A stretch of DNA of 64,000 bases from Rhizopus arrhizus (GCA_024220505.1 JAKZZE010000026.1:124001-188000), one strand, 5' to 3'; positions 1 through 12,383 are shown, numbered from the stretch's first letter. Translations and numbers: made by a program. The notes: generated by a model from the letters alone, not told the origin.

Positions 1-3000
1 GTATATTATTCACTAGTAATACGTTCCTTATAATATGTTAATGTGTACAGTGGTTCCATCGTTACTTGGATAATTTTTTGAAAAAGGTGGTTGGACTTTA
101 AATAAAACTCGATTACTTCTCTGATAGTAGTTTGAGCCAAAGAAAGAAAATAGAATGGCTCACTTTTTTTGAAAACAAGTTGGTCAAAAAAAAAAAGAAA
201 AAAAAATTCATTTGGTCACCCTGTTCAGATACTTTTGGTCATGTACAGTTGGTCAAGTATAGTGGAGGCCTAGCAATGTAACTAAATAAGTCATTTATTT
301 CAGCGATTGCCAAATTGATTTACAGAATGCTGAATGAACTTATGAAGAAGCTCTACAGGTACTCTGTCAATGTTCAAGACAATAACAAATTAATTTTACC
401 AGGGAGCTATTGAATACTTTTCCAAGTGAAAGTATTTTTTGTACATGCTTCAGATATGTTGGGTATTACGTACACTAATACATGATAGAAATCAAGTGTA
501 ATAATTGCTTGTTCTGAGTAGGCAAGACAGTTTATATGTTGAAGAAGGTCCTGCCTACGAGCTGTGATTTGAGGGAGCCCTTGATATGGAGGCCAAATTC
601 TATAACAAGTTGGAGCAGCACCTAAAAAGCTCTTAATTTTTATTGAAAGATGAGTTTAAACAGCAGTCTAGATTTATAACCCAATCAAAATAATCATCTC
701 TCTCGATAGTGTCTCTTGAAAGATAATTTGAATGCTGTACACGAGTTTGAGAGTGAGTACAAGAAGATACAGAACAATACAGATTTACCTCGATTCCGTT
801 GGAGAATCTTTTAACCAAGTAAAACCAAGCATCTTGAAGCTTGTTGAGTAGAAAGACAAAGTAAGAATGCATCGCTTAGGGCCATTCTATACCTGAATAT
901 CACTCAAAATAAATATACCTCTTTTTCGATACAACTTTTATGATCCGATTCATAAAAATAGCGATGATCAAACATTTACTATCGTTTGCTTTTTAAGATA
1001 ATAGCCTACATTAAAGATGATGTTGACGATTTGATAAAAGCCCACTCATCATATTCAGTTCTGAAGAACAACTTTTTAATTGAAAGAGAGTTATCTGTCC
1101 TCTTGTGATCTTTCCAAGGTAGTGAAAACCAAATAAGTCTGAAGCTATAAAGCTTTTTAGATAGAAGAAAGATGTCTTTATTAAATGTGTTCTTTGTGTA
1201 TATTTATATATTCTGATTTAAGTGGATGATCATAATGTCTTTGTTTTGATATGCATAATAATCGAAACTTTTTTTTGGCTTGGGATCGATGATTTAAAGG
1301 TTCACTTGCGCATTCTAGTCAACAAAGGAACAGGGCCGAAAAATATCTCAATCTCCTGTGTACAGGCCAAATAGCTGAAGTAGATTTTTTTGACGTCCTT
1401 AAAAGTTGCTGAAATCCATGCTTTTCATGATAGAGATATCAATCGCTTGTCAATTCTTAAAATTGGCAAGATAGTGATTGCTAATGGTCTCAAAGATTTT
1501 TATAGTAACAACATTTTTAAACAAAAAATTTGCAGCTATGTAATGCTGTCTGTAACTCGAAATACCATATCCAACAAACAGTAGTCATTGAAAATATTAT
1601 ATAGCTTTTTATTTGCTAGAGTAAAAGTAAAATTTTCCAGTAAATTCAAATAAGCATATATTAACTTCAAAACATCTTCGTTTAAACACAAAATATTGGA
1701 CATAATAGATGAGAGATGTAAAGACGATATCAAAGCTCTCTTTCAAATTTATACTATGTCGCTCTAATGGCTACAATTCTATATAAGCAAAGTGATACAG
1801 ACAGCTTTAAGGAGTAAACTATCAAATGTACTGAAAAAACACTGATATTGCCTCTGAATATATATAATTATATGAAAGTATGACATGCATTTTTTAAACA
1901 ATAGGTCAACGTTTGAACCATTCACAGTTCTTTGTAGAAGCTTGTTTAAATGTTTGTTGTTATACTATAAACATGTATTTCATATACCATCCAAAAAAAA
2001 AAATATTTTGAATTTCGTGTCATGACGGTTGGTCCTTGAAAAAGAAAAATCAACTTGGTTACAAAGTAATTATCACCCTCATTTTACAGTAGTTACCTAT
2101 GGCTAAGAGTCTTGAGCATCAGATGCACAGAACTTAAATGTTAAAATAGGTGAAAATACTTTTTGTTTGTAGTACGGCATTTGGGATGGGAAAAAACTAA
2201 AACGAGTTGAAAAACAATAATTTTAGGTAAGAACTAAACCTCCCTAAAAAGTAATAAGCAATCGATGGCAAGCCATACCACTATATAAGTAAAACAAACA
2301 CACACATGGATCAAGATGATATTTTTTTAAAAAAGTTTATTCTATTTGTAGTATTCATATGTACTTTTCTTAGCTTCTCGAAATGAAAACATTTCAATGC
2401 TAACAGGATTTACCAACGTGAAGGTGAAAGTACGACAAATCCCAAAAAAAAAGAGTTCTTTTGGTTGCTCCCTCCGTGAATCCCCCAACTAACAGCGCCT
2501 GTCCCTTCTATGAGTTAAGGCCGTGCTAATTGTTCGTAAGCGTCAACGAACTAGGGTAGATTAAAGGCTTACACCAAAGAATCTCTTCCCCCAGATCCTT
2601 CATTGAGAAAAAAGGCTTCGTGCTTAGTCTATTTATATTTTAAACTACGCAAATAATTTTTGCCAACTGCCATCACTTTTTTTTTGTATGATTTTATTCT
2701 AGTGCTGCCTCCAGACGAGCACTGTTACAACATAGAGAAAATTACAACAATGAAAAAATAATTATCAAGATGTTGAATTGTAATATTTCTACATTTCTTG
2801 ACGATGTAAACTTTCATTGTGAATTCGTCGAAGTGGCACTGTGGCTCTTGTTGTTTCATTTAGCCAAAAAGGCGTGTCTTCAAAAATACATTTCCAGTGT
2901 AATCTCCATAAACTCAAAACCCACAAGCAATTACATGAAAGGTGTCAAGTTTCCAATGCGACAATGTTTTGATTGATATTTGAAATGGTCGATTTGTTTG

Positions 3001-3001
3001 A
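1..3001. other. AT-rich gene-free stretch
   Basis: I see no supportable gene here. The stretch is AT-rich, with homopolymers and only short ORFs in all frames. At 320-640 the plus strand gives weak protein-like pieces (for example YEEALQ, then after a possible 44-nt intron GAIEYFSK, later EEGPAYEL and ALDMEAKFYNKLEQ) interrupted by several stops, so a very old dead gene is possible but not identifiable. The first ~45 bases resemble, at roughly 75-80% by eye, the reverse complement of 6957-7000 in the left arm of the large inverted repeat. Confidence 0.4.
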
Positions 3002-3400
3002 TCAAAAGATAGTAGCGAAGGTTGAACAAGGAACCGTTTGCGCCAATGTTTCCCATATAGGTCGTTTAATTGGGCAGGACCACAAAAAGTGTTCATATGT
3101 TTCAATTGTGCCACGCATCATGTATCCTTCATCAGCGATATGTTTAGGCATAATTTTATGCAGACGAGAGTGTATAGGAAGATTTGAATGATAAAGCCTC
3201 CATAGAATGGTTCGTGCCGGATGAGGATTCGAGGTGTGCCAAAATTTGTTTGAAGATTTGCTAGCTCTAGGGTACGTGGATGGGAGGCTATTTAAAGGAA
3301 GTATGTCGAGGTTTCGGAGCCACTTAGTGGATAACTTTTCAACTGATGTGCCATCTAGTAGAGACGAGCTGAATAGAGAGGCAAACCGAGGCGCAGGATG
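3002..3400 (-). pseudogene. 3' end of a LINE reverse-transcriptase ORF (relic)
   Basis: On the minus strand a frame stays open for about 130 codons and ends in TGA at 3002-3004. Its product has the layout of the region C-terminal to LINE reverse transcriptases: an ILWRLYHSNLPIHSRLHKIMP segment, then ETYEHFLWSCP, then IWETLAQ. This matches the zinc-binding 'zf-RVT' tail, in which a first Cys pair precedes a His and a Cys. Here the first pair reads Tyr...Arg instead of Cys...Cys while the His and last Cys remain, so the finger is dead. No EN or RT domain lies upstream, as expected for a 5'-truncated copy or a decayed insertion. Assignment to a LINE is fairly secure; the subfamily is not. Confidence 0.6.
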
Positions 3401-3444
3401 CTGAAAGCCAAAAAAAGATATAAATACTCAAAGAACACAGTTGG

Positions 3445-4401
3445 GTGAAAGCTAAAAATCTACTTTATTATCTATCAGACTCTTTGGAAAGAATTTATGT
3501 GGATAACAACGACATTAAAGAAGCATTTGAATTGACTATTCATGTACATTCAAAATCGTGCATTGTACAAGTTATTTCTCAGTTCCTCAAAGATTATCGA
3601 AACCTCCTAATAATTTTTCTTATTCTATGCTTGCACGAAACTCTTGTACATGTAGATTGACTGTGCAAGAAAATTTAAAGAAACGATCGCCAGAGGAGCA
3701 ATACACAAATCCAGTTGTACAAAGACTTCGATCGCCTTCACCTGTACGAGATTTTTTTGATCAAGAATTACGGTCACTTCTTCTGCACAAAAAACAGATT
3801 GAAGTATGCGATACTTTCACCCAAAGACTTTTTGCCAAATATCATATTTAAAAAATTCCCACAGCCTTCTCAAGAATATCAAGTCATTATTGATCATCAG
3901 CCCTTCGACAAGAATATGGTGATCAACAAGCAGACAATTGATGTTGCGATTGAGAAGTTGAAAGCATTTTTAATTCATTCCTTCATAGTCAGCCAACAAA
4001 ATAATTGGATATTCATCACGCAAGTCGAAATATATTATAAAGACAAAGATATAGATGATGTTGCAACTATCAGTAAACTGGATCAATATATTGATAATCT
4101 TTACCATTAACTTGGAGAATTTTTAAGAGGGCAAAGCAGCATGGTATGAATTACGCTTCGTCTTTGGTAAATTTGAAATAATTGCAACAGGTGGTCTCTA
4201 CAACCACATAAAGGATGATAAACTGGACGTGTTTCTTGGTGTTGCTGCACCTTCCCTAATGGCTTTTGACGACAGATTCATTTTGTTTTCACCCGTCCAA
4301 GCAGCAAATACTGAACTATGCCCAAGGATGCTTAAGAATTACAAAAAGAAAGCAAGTTTGAACCCTTGGTGCATCAAGTCATCATTTTTTTTTGCAGCCT
4401 G
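3445..4401 (+). pseudogene. decayed gene of unknown function, cut at the inverted-repeat edge
   Basis: Plausible protein sequence continues across all three plus-strand frames, broken by frameshifts and stops. First comes a stretch around LLYYLSDSLERIYVDNN (3460-3560), then SPVRDFFDQELRSLLLHKK (3735-3800), then about 90 codons ending IDNLYH-stop at 4110. Finally a clean run of about 80 codons begins near 4139 with AAWYELRFVFGKFEIIATGG and reaches LNPWCIK at the arm edge (4372). After entering the arm this frame stops at 4399-4401. I do not recognise the family. The last segment is the best preserved and would be the one to search with. It could be part of one gene with the ORF just inside the arm (4402-4809), but that is guesswork. 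Confidence 0.35.
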
Positions 4402-4809
4402 AATTCCTGTACTCCTGTACCGCTTGAATTATTTGAGACAGAAGCGCTTGGATATGTATCCATATGCTCAAAGCTTCTGAGCTTGGCATTATTTGAACCA
4501 CTTTCATCCAATGATGTACAAAGTTTGATAGATATGCTATCTCAGATGAAGTATTGGACTGACCTTGGATTTGAAGATAATGTTGGGAATGAGCAAGTCA
4601 TGGTTAAGCTCAGGGAAATGAAAGACAAGAAGAATACCAAAGACAGAAAGCTATCAGTGGCTAAACGGTTGTTAATTGAGTTGCTTATTGATTTCAATTA
4701 CGATCAGCCAATAAGCCAAAATACTTTACTGACCTTGTACATTGGTATTATACACCCAAGAGTTAAAAGTATCAATAAGCAAAGAGTAAAAAATATGTTG
4801 AAGTTGTAA
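4402..4809 (+). CDS. unidentified C-terminal exon-like ORF (left-arm copy)
   Basis: A frame of about 135 codons, open from about 4366 and ending TAA at 4807-4809, follows a polypyrimidine-AG sequence resembling a 3' splice site (4384-4398), so it looks like a last exon. The product contains LGYVSICSKLL, SLIDMLSQMKYWTDLGFEDN, VAKRLLIELLIDFNYDQP and ends VKNMLKL. I do not recognise it. The mirrored copy in the right arm also stays open although about 12 bases differ near its start. Most of these changes alter the protein (Thr/Ile, Phe/Leu, Ser/Asn, Ala/Thr, Ser/His, Met/Ile), which argues against strong selection. No upstream exon can be assigned. Confidence 0.35.
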   Translation, partial: NSCTPVPLELFETEALGYVSICSKLLSLALFEPLSSNDVQSLIDMLSQMKYWTDLGFEDNVGNEQVMVKLREMKDKKNTKDRKLSVAKRLLIELLIDFNYDQPISQNTLLTLYIGIIHPRVKSINKQRVKNMLKL

Positions 4810-5334
4810 ATAAACTATATCCTATCCTTTATTTTGAAACCAGAGAAGAACTGTTTTTGCAGAAAATAAACTTGATTGTTTTTATTACAGTAAAAATGTA
4901 CAGAGTTTATATAGTTTTACAATAGCTGAATTACTAAGAATTTAATTAATAGAGTATTATATATTGGTACTTGAAGTGTCCAATAAATCAGAATATGTTG
5001 AATATTCGTCATGATCTGCCGATCTATTTAGCCAATACTTAATAGTCATACATGTTTAATTGGATAGGGATATACATTTTTATGCATAATTGGCTCAATC
5101 GGTTCTTTTAAAATCTATTAAGGACTAAGAAGAGGTCAACAGACCGCACATAGTATCAGTTTCAGGCTGTAGCACTATCGGAAGACATTTTATTAGAGGA
5201 AATGGTATTCTGTATTGAAGTTCTTTTGCTCGCATCCATATTTATAATGAATCATTCTTTCGACGAAGATTTAGAATAAGTTGTGATCTTTTCTTTAGAA
5301 TTTTAGAAGGGGTAAAAGGCGGTAGTGTATTTTT
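4810..5334. other. AT-rich non-coding stretch in left arm
   Basis: No coding signal or recognisable element. The sequence is AT-rich and unique within the window apart from its mirror at about 32832-33356. It lies between the unidentified C-terminal ORF and the Harbinger transposase relic, and may include the former 5' region of that element. Confidence 0.4.
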
Positions 5335-6403
5335 ATGCAAAGACACAACCGTTCAGGCCGAATTGGCCCTTCCAGCTTACAAAAGGTTTCTATAGCTATT
5401 CGTCTGTTAGCCTGTCGCAAATCTTCTGGTTCATTTGATAAATACTTCCGGTTTGCTACAACTACGTCAAGAGAGTGTTTAAAGCGTTTCTGCAAGGCTG
5501 CTATTAACGTATATAGTGTTAGATATGAGACGAACAAATCAGCAAGATGTTAACAGATTATACGAACTTGCTGAAGAACAAGGTTTTCTGGTATGCTTGG
5601 CTCACTTGATTGCCTACATCGGGAATGGAAGAACCACCCTACAGCCTGGCATGTCATGTCCAAATGTAAGCACGATAAGCCAATTGTAATACTTGAAGCA
5701 GTTGCTTCTTCTGATCTCTGGGTTTGACACACTTTTTTTGGGCTCCCTGGGCCATTAAATGATGTCAACGTTTTACAACGTTCGCCTCTTTTTGCTAAAA
5801 TGGCTGAAGGTAACGACCCATCAACGAGTTTTACTGTCAATGGGCATAAGTACGAAAGAGACTATTATCTTTTTGATGATACATACCCAAGAGACGCAAC
5901 ATTTGTTCAAATAATCCACGAGTTACAGACACGATAGGAGAATGTAAAAAAATTGCAGAATTGTGAAATCTACTTTTAATATTGATAATATACTTAAAAA
6001 TTTTTATAATCATTTAGTAAGAAGTAAGAAGGCTACTGAAAAAATGTTGAGCGTGTATTTGTGGTTTTACAATCAATGTTTGACATAGCTACGCAACCTT
6101 TTCGCTTTCGGAAGATCTCAGATATGCACAGAGTTACGAAAACCTGTACCATATTGCAAAACATGATCATTGAAAACCAAAGGCCGGGTGATATTGACGA
6201 AATTCTCCTTTGGGAGCGAGAACATCAAGGCTTATTATTTGTTCCTACAGAATCACAAAGACTACAAGAATAACAATAACCAGTAAGCCTTGATGAGTTT
6301 ATTAGTAATCATAACAAATTTACGAACCAACAGGCTCATTTTGATCTGCGAACGGATCTAGTGGAGAGTCTTTGGAGGAGAAACGGAGACGCTTTATCAA
6401 GCT
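5335..6403 (+). pseudogene. PIF/Harbinger (DDE_Tnp_4) transposase relic, left-arm copy
   Basis: Three broken frames together give a PIF/Harbinger-type transposase. The N-terminal part has SSLQKVSIAIRLLACRKSSG and FRFATTTSRECLKRF (5390-5500). The catalytic part has GMLGSLDCLHREWKNHPTAW, then PIVILEAVASSDLWV, FFGLPGPLNDVNVLQRSPLF and FTVNGHKYERDYYL (5590-5880). The C-terminal part has VERVFVVLQS, MHRVTKTCTILQNMIIENQR and, after a stop, QQAHFDLRTDLVESLWRRNG (6040-6400). The three acidic catalytic residues expected for this family (Asp in SLDC, Asp in LNDVN, Glu in VERVF) are all present, but at least two frameshifts and several stops make it non-functional. The identical damage is carried by the right arm, so the element died before the arms were last made identical. 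Confidence 0.75.
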
Positions 6404-6502
6404 AATGTTTCTTTTTCTTCTGTACATACTTTAACTTACTGTCATCACATTCAAACCAAATAGAATAGACAAAATTGAAGATGAATGCCGTCGACATGTT
6501 TG

Positions 6503-6701
6503 TATTCATTATACGCATACAGACACCTTTTATTCTCATAATCCGAGCTTTTCTATTTTCTCTCTCTCTCTTTCGTCAATGTAAAGCAATATTCAGTTGA
6601 TAATCAATAAAATTCAGTTTATGAATTACTCTTTTTAGTAAAGTATTCCTTGCTTGCATAAATGAGAAAGTAAATAAAGGAAGAATACGGTTCGGAGTAA
6701 A

Positions 6702-6744
<43 letters not shown>
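6503..6744 (+). repeat. SINE-like unit A with 40-nt poly(A), left arm
   Basis: A block of about 200 bp starting TATTCATTATACGCATACAG and ending GGTTCGGAGTAAAAGC followed by 40 A is repeated, in direct orientation, at 12384-12592 with few differences. Both copies end in an A-rich tail, of different length, which is the usual mark of retroposition. It encodes nothing. I see no clear tRNA-like A and B boxes, so it could be a SINE, a LINE 3'-end fragment or a retroposed transcript. Confidence 0.6.
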
Positions 6745-6746
<2 letters not shown>

Positions 6747-7071
6747 AAGACCATAATGAGAGTCATAAAAAAAAAGAAATTGGGGATCTTTTAAAAAAGG
6801 ATAGAACTTACTTTAGTCTATTCAGTAAGGCAGTTATGCTTTATTGTGTATAGTTTAATATAAGGCATTTTTACAGTTCCATGATTTTCAGCTTTACATG
6901 TCCCCTCTCACGAACAATAGTTTAATATTTAGCTTGTCCTTTTCTATAACTATGTATTAACAGGTTATAAGGAATACATCACTAGTGAATAACCTAATAA
7001 GTTGCCTATAAATGAAAAAATATAAAAGTTCATATATAAGAATAGATTGTTTTGAATAATATGTGAGTATT

Positions 7072-7104
<33 letters not shown>

Positions 7105-10100
7105 TCCATGTATTTAGCAGAATTTGAATTTATTGATCCTTTTGTAAGTGTGTTAAAAATAGAGCCTTAATTAGTCGGCATGCCTTTTTAAGATTTGCAT
7201 GAATGAATTTTTATTCCCAGTAGAAAAGAGAGAGAAAAAGAAAGAGAGAGAGAGAGAGAAAAGCATCCTTACCTAAAGAAATATAAAATCTTCCCTTCTT
7301 ATTCAAAGCTAGTATATATAGAGAGCTCTCTTTACAACTCTTTGTATTTATTTTATTCTTTAAGCTTTAAAAGAGGGTGTTTCAAAATAATAACGCCCAT
7401 CTTATGTGGCACAAGATAGGCAATAGCCTTATGAGGAAAAAAAAAAGAAATATAAATAAAGACAGAAATACTCTTGTTTTTCATTTTCTTTCATTCTTTA
7501 CTCTTTGGTTCACTTCATACAAATCATAACTTCTGGTCTATCAATGGATAACACTGCCCTTAAAGCCTCTTTGGTCAGGTACTCTTTAAACTGTAGCTTA
7601 ATATCTCAGGTTGATGTATTCTTTTAACACATGGTCTTTATAGAATAAAAACTATCATCTACAACGCGTTCTCTGCTTCTTGTGTTGCTATTCTAATAAC
7701 TATACTTGGTCAAGTAGTCTCTTCAATGGCCTATCTATCTCGTCAAACAAAATCCTACACATTCTTTACCTATTTATTTCCTATCTGGTTTGCTTCTAGG
7801 CTCCGCTGGTCCCTGTCCAACACTTGATGGCCCTGTCTAGACCCTATCTAGACCCTAGCTTATCCCTATATTGGACCCTGTCTATGTCTTTATCCTCTTT
7901 GGCTTTCTGTTCCTTTTTTCCTTTTTTCTCAAACAAAAGTTTTTGCTATATACATCGTCCATGTGATTGTGCACATCAGAAGCTTGACTCGTCTCCTAAT
8001 AGTGGTTACATGTTGGGAGAGCAGGATCGTAACCAAACCCCAAGTAGGTGTGTAAGCACTTGTTTGTCCCCGTAGAGTCGCGAGTCGGGTAGTATAATCA
8101 GCGGCATCAAGCTTCGTCGTTCCCGTACAAAGGTTGATAGTAGAGTAACATCTGCTATTGGCTGAGCCACAAGTCGGGCGGTATAAATCGTGGCAAATGT
8201 ATCTTTCATAGATGTGTATAGTAAATTCAGATGTTTGAGAATAAGCAAGTCTTATGAATCATAATGTAATCATCTTCAAGCCAATTGTCTTTAAACTGTC
8301 TCTTTCCAAATTAATCGTCTTCGAATCTATTATCTTTAAAATAACTCTTTATAAATGACAATAAACATGCAAAGCTTATAAGCATTAATACATATACTCT
8401 TTATCAGATACCATAAATGACTTTGAGGCATAAAAAGATATAATAATTAAAGAGAAGCTTTATCAAAGAGAATACAATCCTGTTTGTGATATTAATTGGC
8501 TTGCTTAGTTGGGTTACAATCATTCAAAGGAGAGGATAAAAATAAATAAACGCAGAGGCGTTGTTTCATCCTCTTTATTAAGACTAAGAGGAAGAGCTTC
8601 TTAACCAAAACAAGGTCATCATAGATGGAAATCAAATATAGACTTATTTATCAAAATATGTCTCTAACAAGATCAGATACATCATTGAGCACAGTCCAAA
8701 GCATAGAGCCATTCATTTGTGCCTGCTAAGTTTGATATAGCATCTGTTAGTTTGCTCTCTATAATTGCTTTTCAAGTATTCAGATTCAAGGTTTTATTTA
8801 TTGAAAGGTGACTGAGGCTTTACTCTATGAAGCACAAGGTGCCTAGCTAGAACAGCATAAATTTTACAGAATAATTAAAGTGGAGAAATAAAAAAAAGTA
8901 GGGGAGCAAAAAGAACCGTTTTTTCTTTTACAGAAAAAAAGAGACCATACAAGGGAAACCATTGTCTTAAAGAGCTGAGGATAAACAGAGTAAAGAGAGG
9001 ACCGGAGGTTTACATCTTATGAGAAGCTGATTGAGATTGAAGATTTCAGCTTGTCGAGTAATAATCGTCCAGAAGTATTCGCTGCTTCATTACAAAAGTC
9101 GTAGTTGAGATGACAGGCACAGTCCATATCCAAAAGAATAGAACAAATAACTGACCATCAGAAAGACAAACACTCAGCAAAGTGAGATGAGAATCAAGGA
9201 CGAATAACTTTTGGCAATTGATTAACATTATAATCTAACGGATTAAACCTTGAGCCTGGAGAGATTTGCGTATAGGAAGCAATATCAATGCATTCTCGCA
9301 GAACCACGGAACAAAGAGAAGGACGGTAGGGCAACCAATCCCCACACACAAGTGTAGACACCTAATTTGATCTGAATTAAGCATGGGGGGGGAGTTAGGA
9401 TGGCGATCAATGCCAAGTTATATTCGACATGCAGACAAGGATACAAGTAATTTTGAAGTACTCAACTTTTTGTGTAAAAGCTGCCCACAAAGAAGGAGTA
9501 CAGACAATTTTATTTGTTTGGTTGTAGTAATGTAATCCAGCCGACCAGAGGTTGAGATGAAGATACCATGCAAAGAGAGGTTATTCTATGTTGTATCAAT
9601 ACGAGTCAAGAGAGGCCAGCGAGAACTCTCTGTCTTTGGAGGATTTTTCAAAATGTTTTTCAGTATCAAATGGGGGTTTTCTACGTAAATGCTCTTGCAG
9701 GGGCTATACTAGTTAATAATACAATTGAAGTTTATGGACGTACAAGGACGATCAACTCTCATTACGAAAGATTTAGCATGTAGAAGAATATGCTTTAGCC
9801 AAGCTCTTTATCACTAAGCAATGCTAAATATAAAAATGCTTGTTTTACAAATTTAATAAATACAGATGATGTAAAACTGATAGTGGACGCTAAAGTGTTT
9901 AATGGCTTGGCTATATTGAACACAAGAGTTGATAAAGAGCCCTCATTTGGAAGAAGGATTGACAATTCCAAACTTTGTACTCAACAGAGTAGATACCGAT
10001 CTGATTGAAATATACATTAAAGAAACAACATGGAATGATGCAACAATTTTGGTAGAAGACGAATCAGCAATAGAAATTGATTCAACATTATCTTATATAG

Positions 10101-12383
10101 CTTAGTTATGGAGGAAGTTTTAGCGATACAATAATCTTATGATGCAATCTTACACAACATGGATGTAATTCAACTTTGATATACAAGCTGGCAAATATTT
10201 CAATAGAAGAATACTTCAATCGAAGAATAGCCTTAAAGCTATTCCAAGACATTGCTATTGAAGTTATAAGATATAAGAAAGCAGCCATGATTGAAGGAAA
10301 GGGACTATGAAATCTTATTGTAAAATGTAAGGATAAGACGATCATGGGAAGTATACTTGATTTGTTTGACGAATCAAAACAAATTGAGATAATTGAAGAC
10401 AAAGGATCGAATTAGAAATTATGTAAACTTGGAGTTATTCCAAATTATTATCTAGCAACAGTGAACAATAATTTGACAAAATCGATATCAATTTCCATTA
10501 AAAGTACATAAGTTTAGTTAATTACAAATGCTGTACTTTACAATGGTAGTGAGACAGGTGTATTCGTTAGATTTCTATATATATATATATATATATATAT
10601 TGTTTTTATATTATTGACATTTTTAGCACGAGTACTTTCCATCTCAATTCCTCTTCTCCTTTGCCATCGCTCGTACATTGTTCCAAATAAACCTTCCTTC
10701 CTGTCTCTGCCTCAAGTCATGATGTCCCATCAACTATGACTATTAGTCATGATCTGCTTTCTATCCAGCGCTCTCATTGGATGTTCGTATTTGATAACAT
10801 TCCTATTCGCACATCCATCATCCTCTTGATTTTCGAAAGATTACCATGCAATCACGTCAAGAAAGCCTCATACAAAATGACTATTCTCATATTGCACTTT
10901 TCTACTGATCGTTGGATTAGCTTCCGCTCGAACTTTTATGTTTTATTCAAATTGTCTTTACAACGTTTCCACATTTACAATAAACGAATATAGAGAAGCG
11001 GAAAATAAAGATAAGTAACAGTTTGATATGAAAACACTGTAAATCCAGTAGACATAAACACAATGCAAATCCTTCATTCAATCATTCAGCAATCTATTTA
11101 TGAAGTGTGGTGTATCTAGTTGCAAGGCTAGTCTTTATAGCGTCTTTTATATATGGTATAAACTAATGTAGCTTAAATACCTATAGATATTCTCCTTTTC
11201 CATCAGCTTGTGTTACTTATTTACCTTTCAATCCACATATCCCTTTACTGACTTTTATAATGCAATACAATAAAGACAAACACTTGCCTCTCTTTTATAC
11301 CATCAGTAAGCATTGTATACACATTTCCTTTTATCCCTCATCCTGTTATTCCAAGTATTGGCGCTGTAACCATCATATTTCCTTTTTTGCACATATTATT
11401 CATCCAGTGTGGTTGAGTCAAATTATCTAGTTTTTCATAGCTATTGCTAACCTTTTCTATACTTTTTTCTTTTTCTTTTCTTAGGCGAAATGAACATAGG
11501 TAGTTGGAACTATGGATTGAATACTAAAGAGTACAGGTGGTTTATTTGGTATTACAGACTAGGATAAGATAAAAGCCATGATAAGTTTGGTAACGATGTT
11601 AAAGTCGCTTAGCTCTTGTTCTCTTACTTTTTGTTTTCTTTCTTCTTCTACTACTACTACTATTTTTCCATCACTTACTGAAGTTGTTGGTTCTAAGTAT
11701 GCTTAGTTCAAATGATGGTTAACTAAATAGGAACTTTATTTTTTGGGGGGGGAGTAAACTGATTAACAGTAATAAAAGTTGTATTCCTTTATAGTAGTTA
11801 GTATCTACTCTAGTATCTTCTCTATTTATATCTCCCCTCCCTTCCCCCTCCCTCTCTCCTTTTTTTTTTACAACACTATAATACTATCAGTGCGTCCTTG
11901 AGCTAAACAAGCGAAAAATAGAAATAGCTTTGAATGCTTTTTCAACTCCGTTCTTTTTTTCTTTCCACATGTACTACCCTAGGCACAGAAGACCTGACAA
12001 CTAATTGGTTCTGAGCTGATTAATTTAACATTACTGGTTGGTCGGATCAGTCTCGAATGAGCGGTTCCAGTAGATCAGAACATAATGAAGAGTATGCTAA
12101 AGTATGAAACTTGAATATCAAAAAATTAAACATAGAAGAAGACAATGAAATAGTGAATTAAGATACAATTCTTAGAACACTTGATATTGAGCTATAGCTC
12201 TTTAGAATAACTGAATATGTTGTGATTTAGGTAGCTTCTAATCGTTGCAGATGATGTTTGCAACAGCTAATACAACCCATTATTCTGAGAAGGAGGAGCA
12301 TTTCATTATTGTTCGTTGCTAGTCAATAGTAAAGGCCATTGATCCGTGTACAGATGTTAACCTATTGCATTTTTTAGATATGC
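6745..12383. other. non-coding interior of left arm with microsatellites
   Basis: No gene can be supported over these 5.6 kb. Visible features are a (GA)n tract at about 7075-7101, a second GA-rich tract at 7226-7260, an (AT)n tract at 10578-10600, a run of 8 G at 9386-9394, and a slightly GC-richer stretch at 8000-8200. In that stretch a short imperfect repeat (AGTCGGGTAGTATAATC and AGTCGGGCGGTATAAATC) occurs at about 8083 and 8170. The patch where the two arms differ most inside the repeat lies at 8250-8460. Short ORFs (60-98 codons) show no protein-family character I recognise. Confidence 0.5.
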
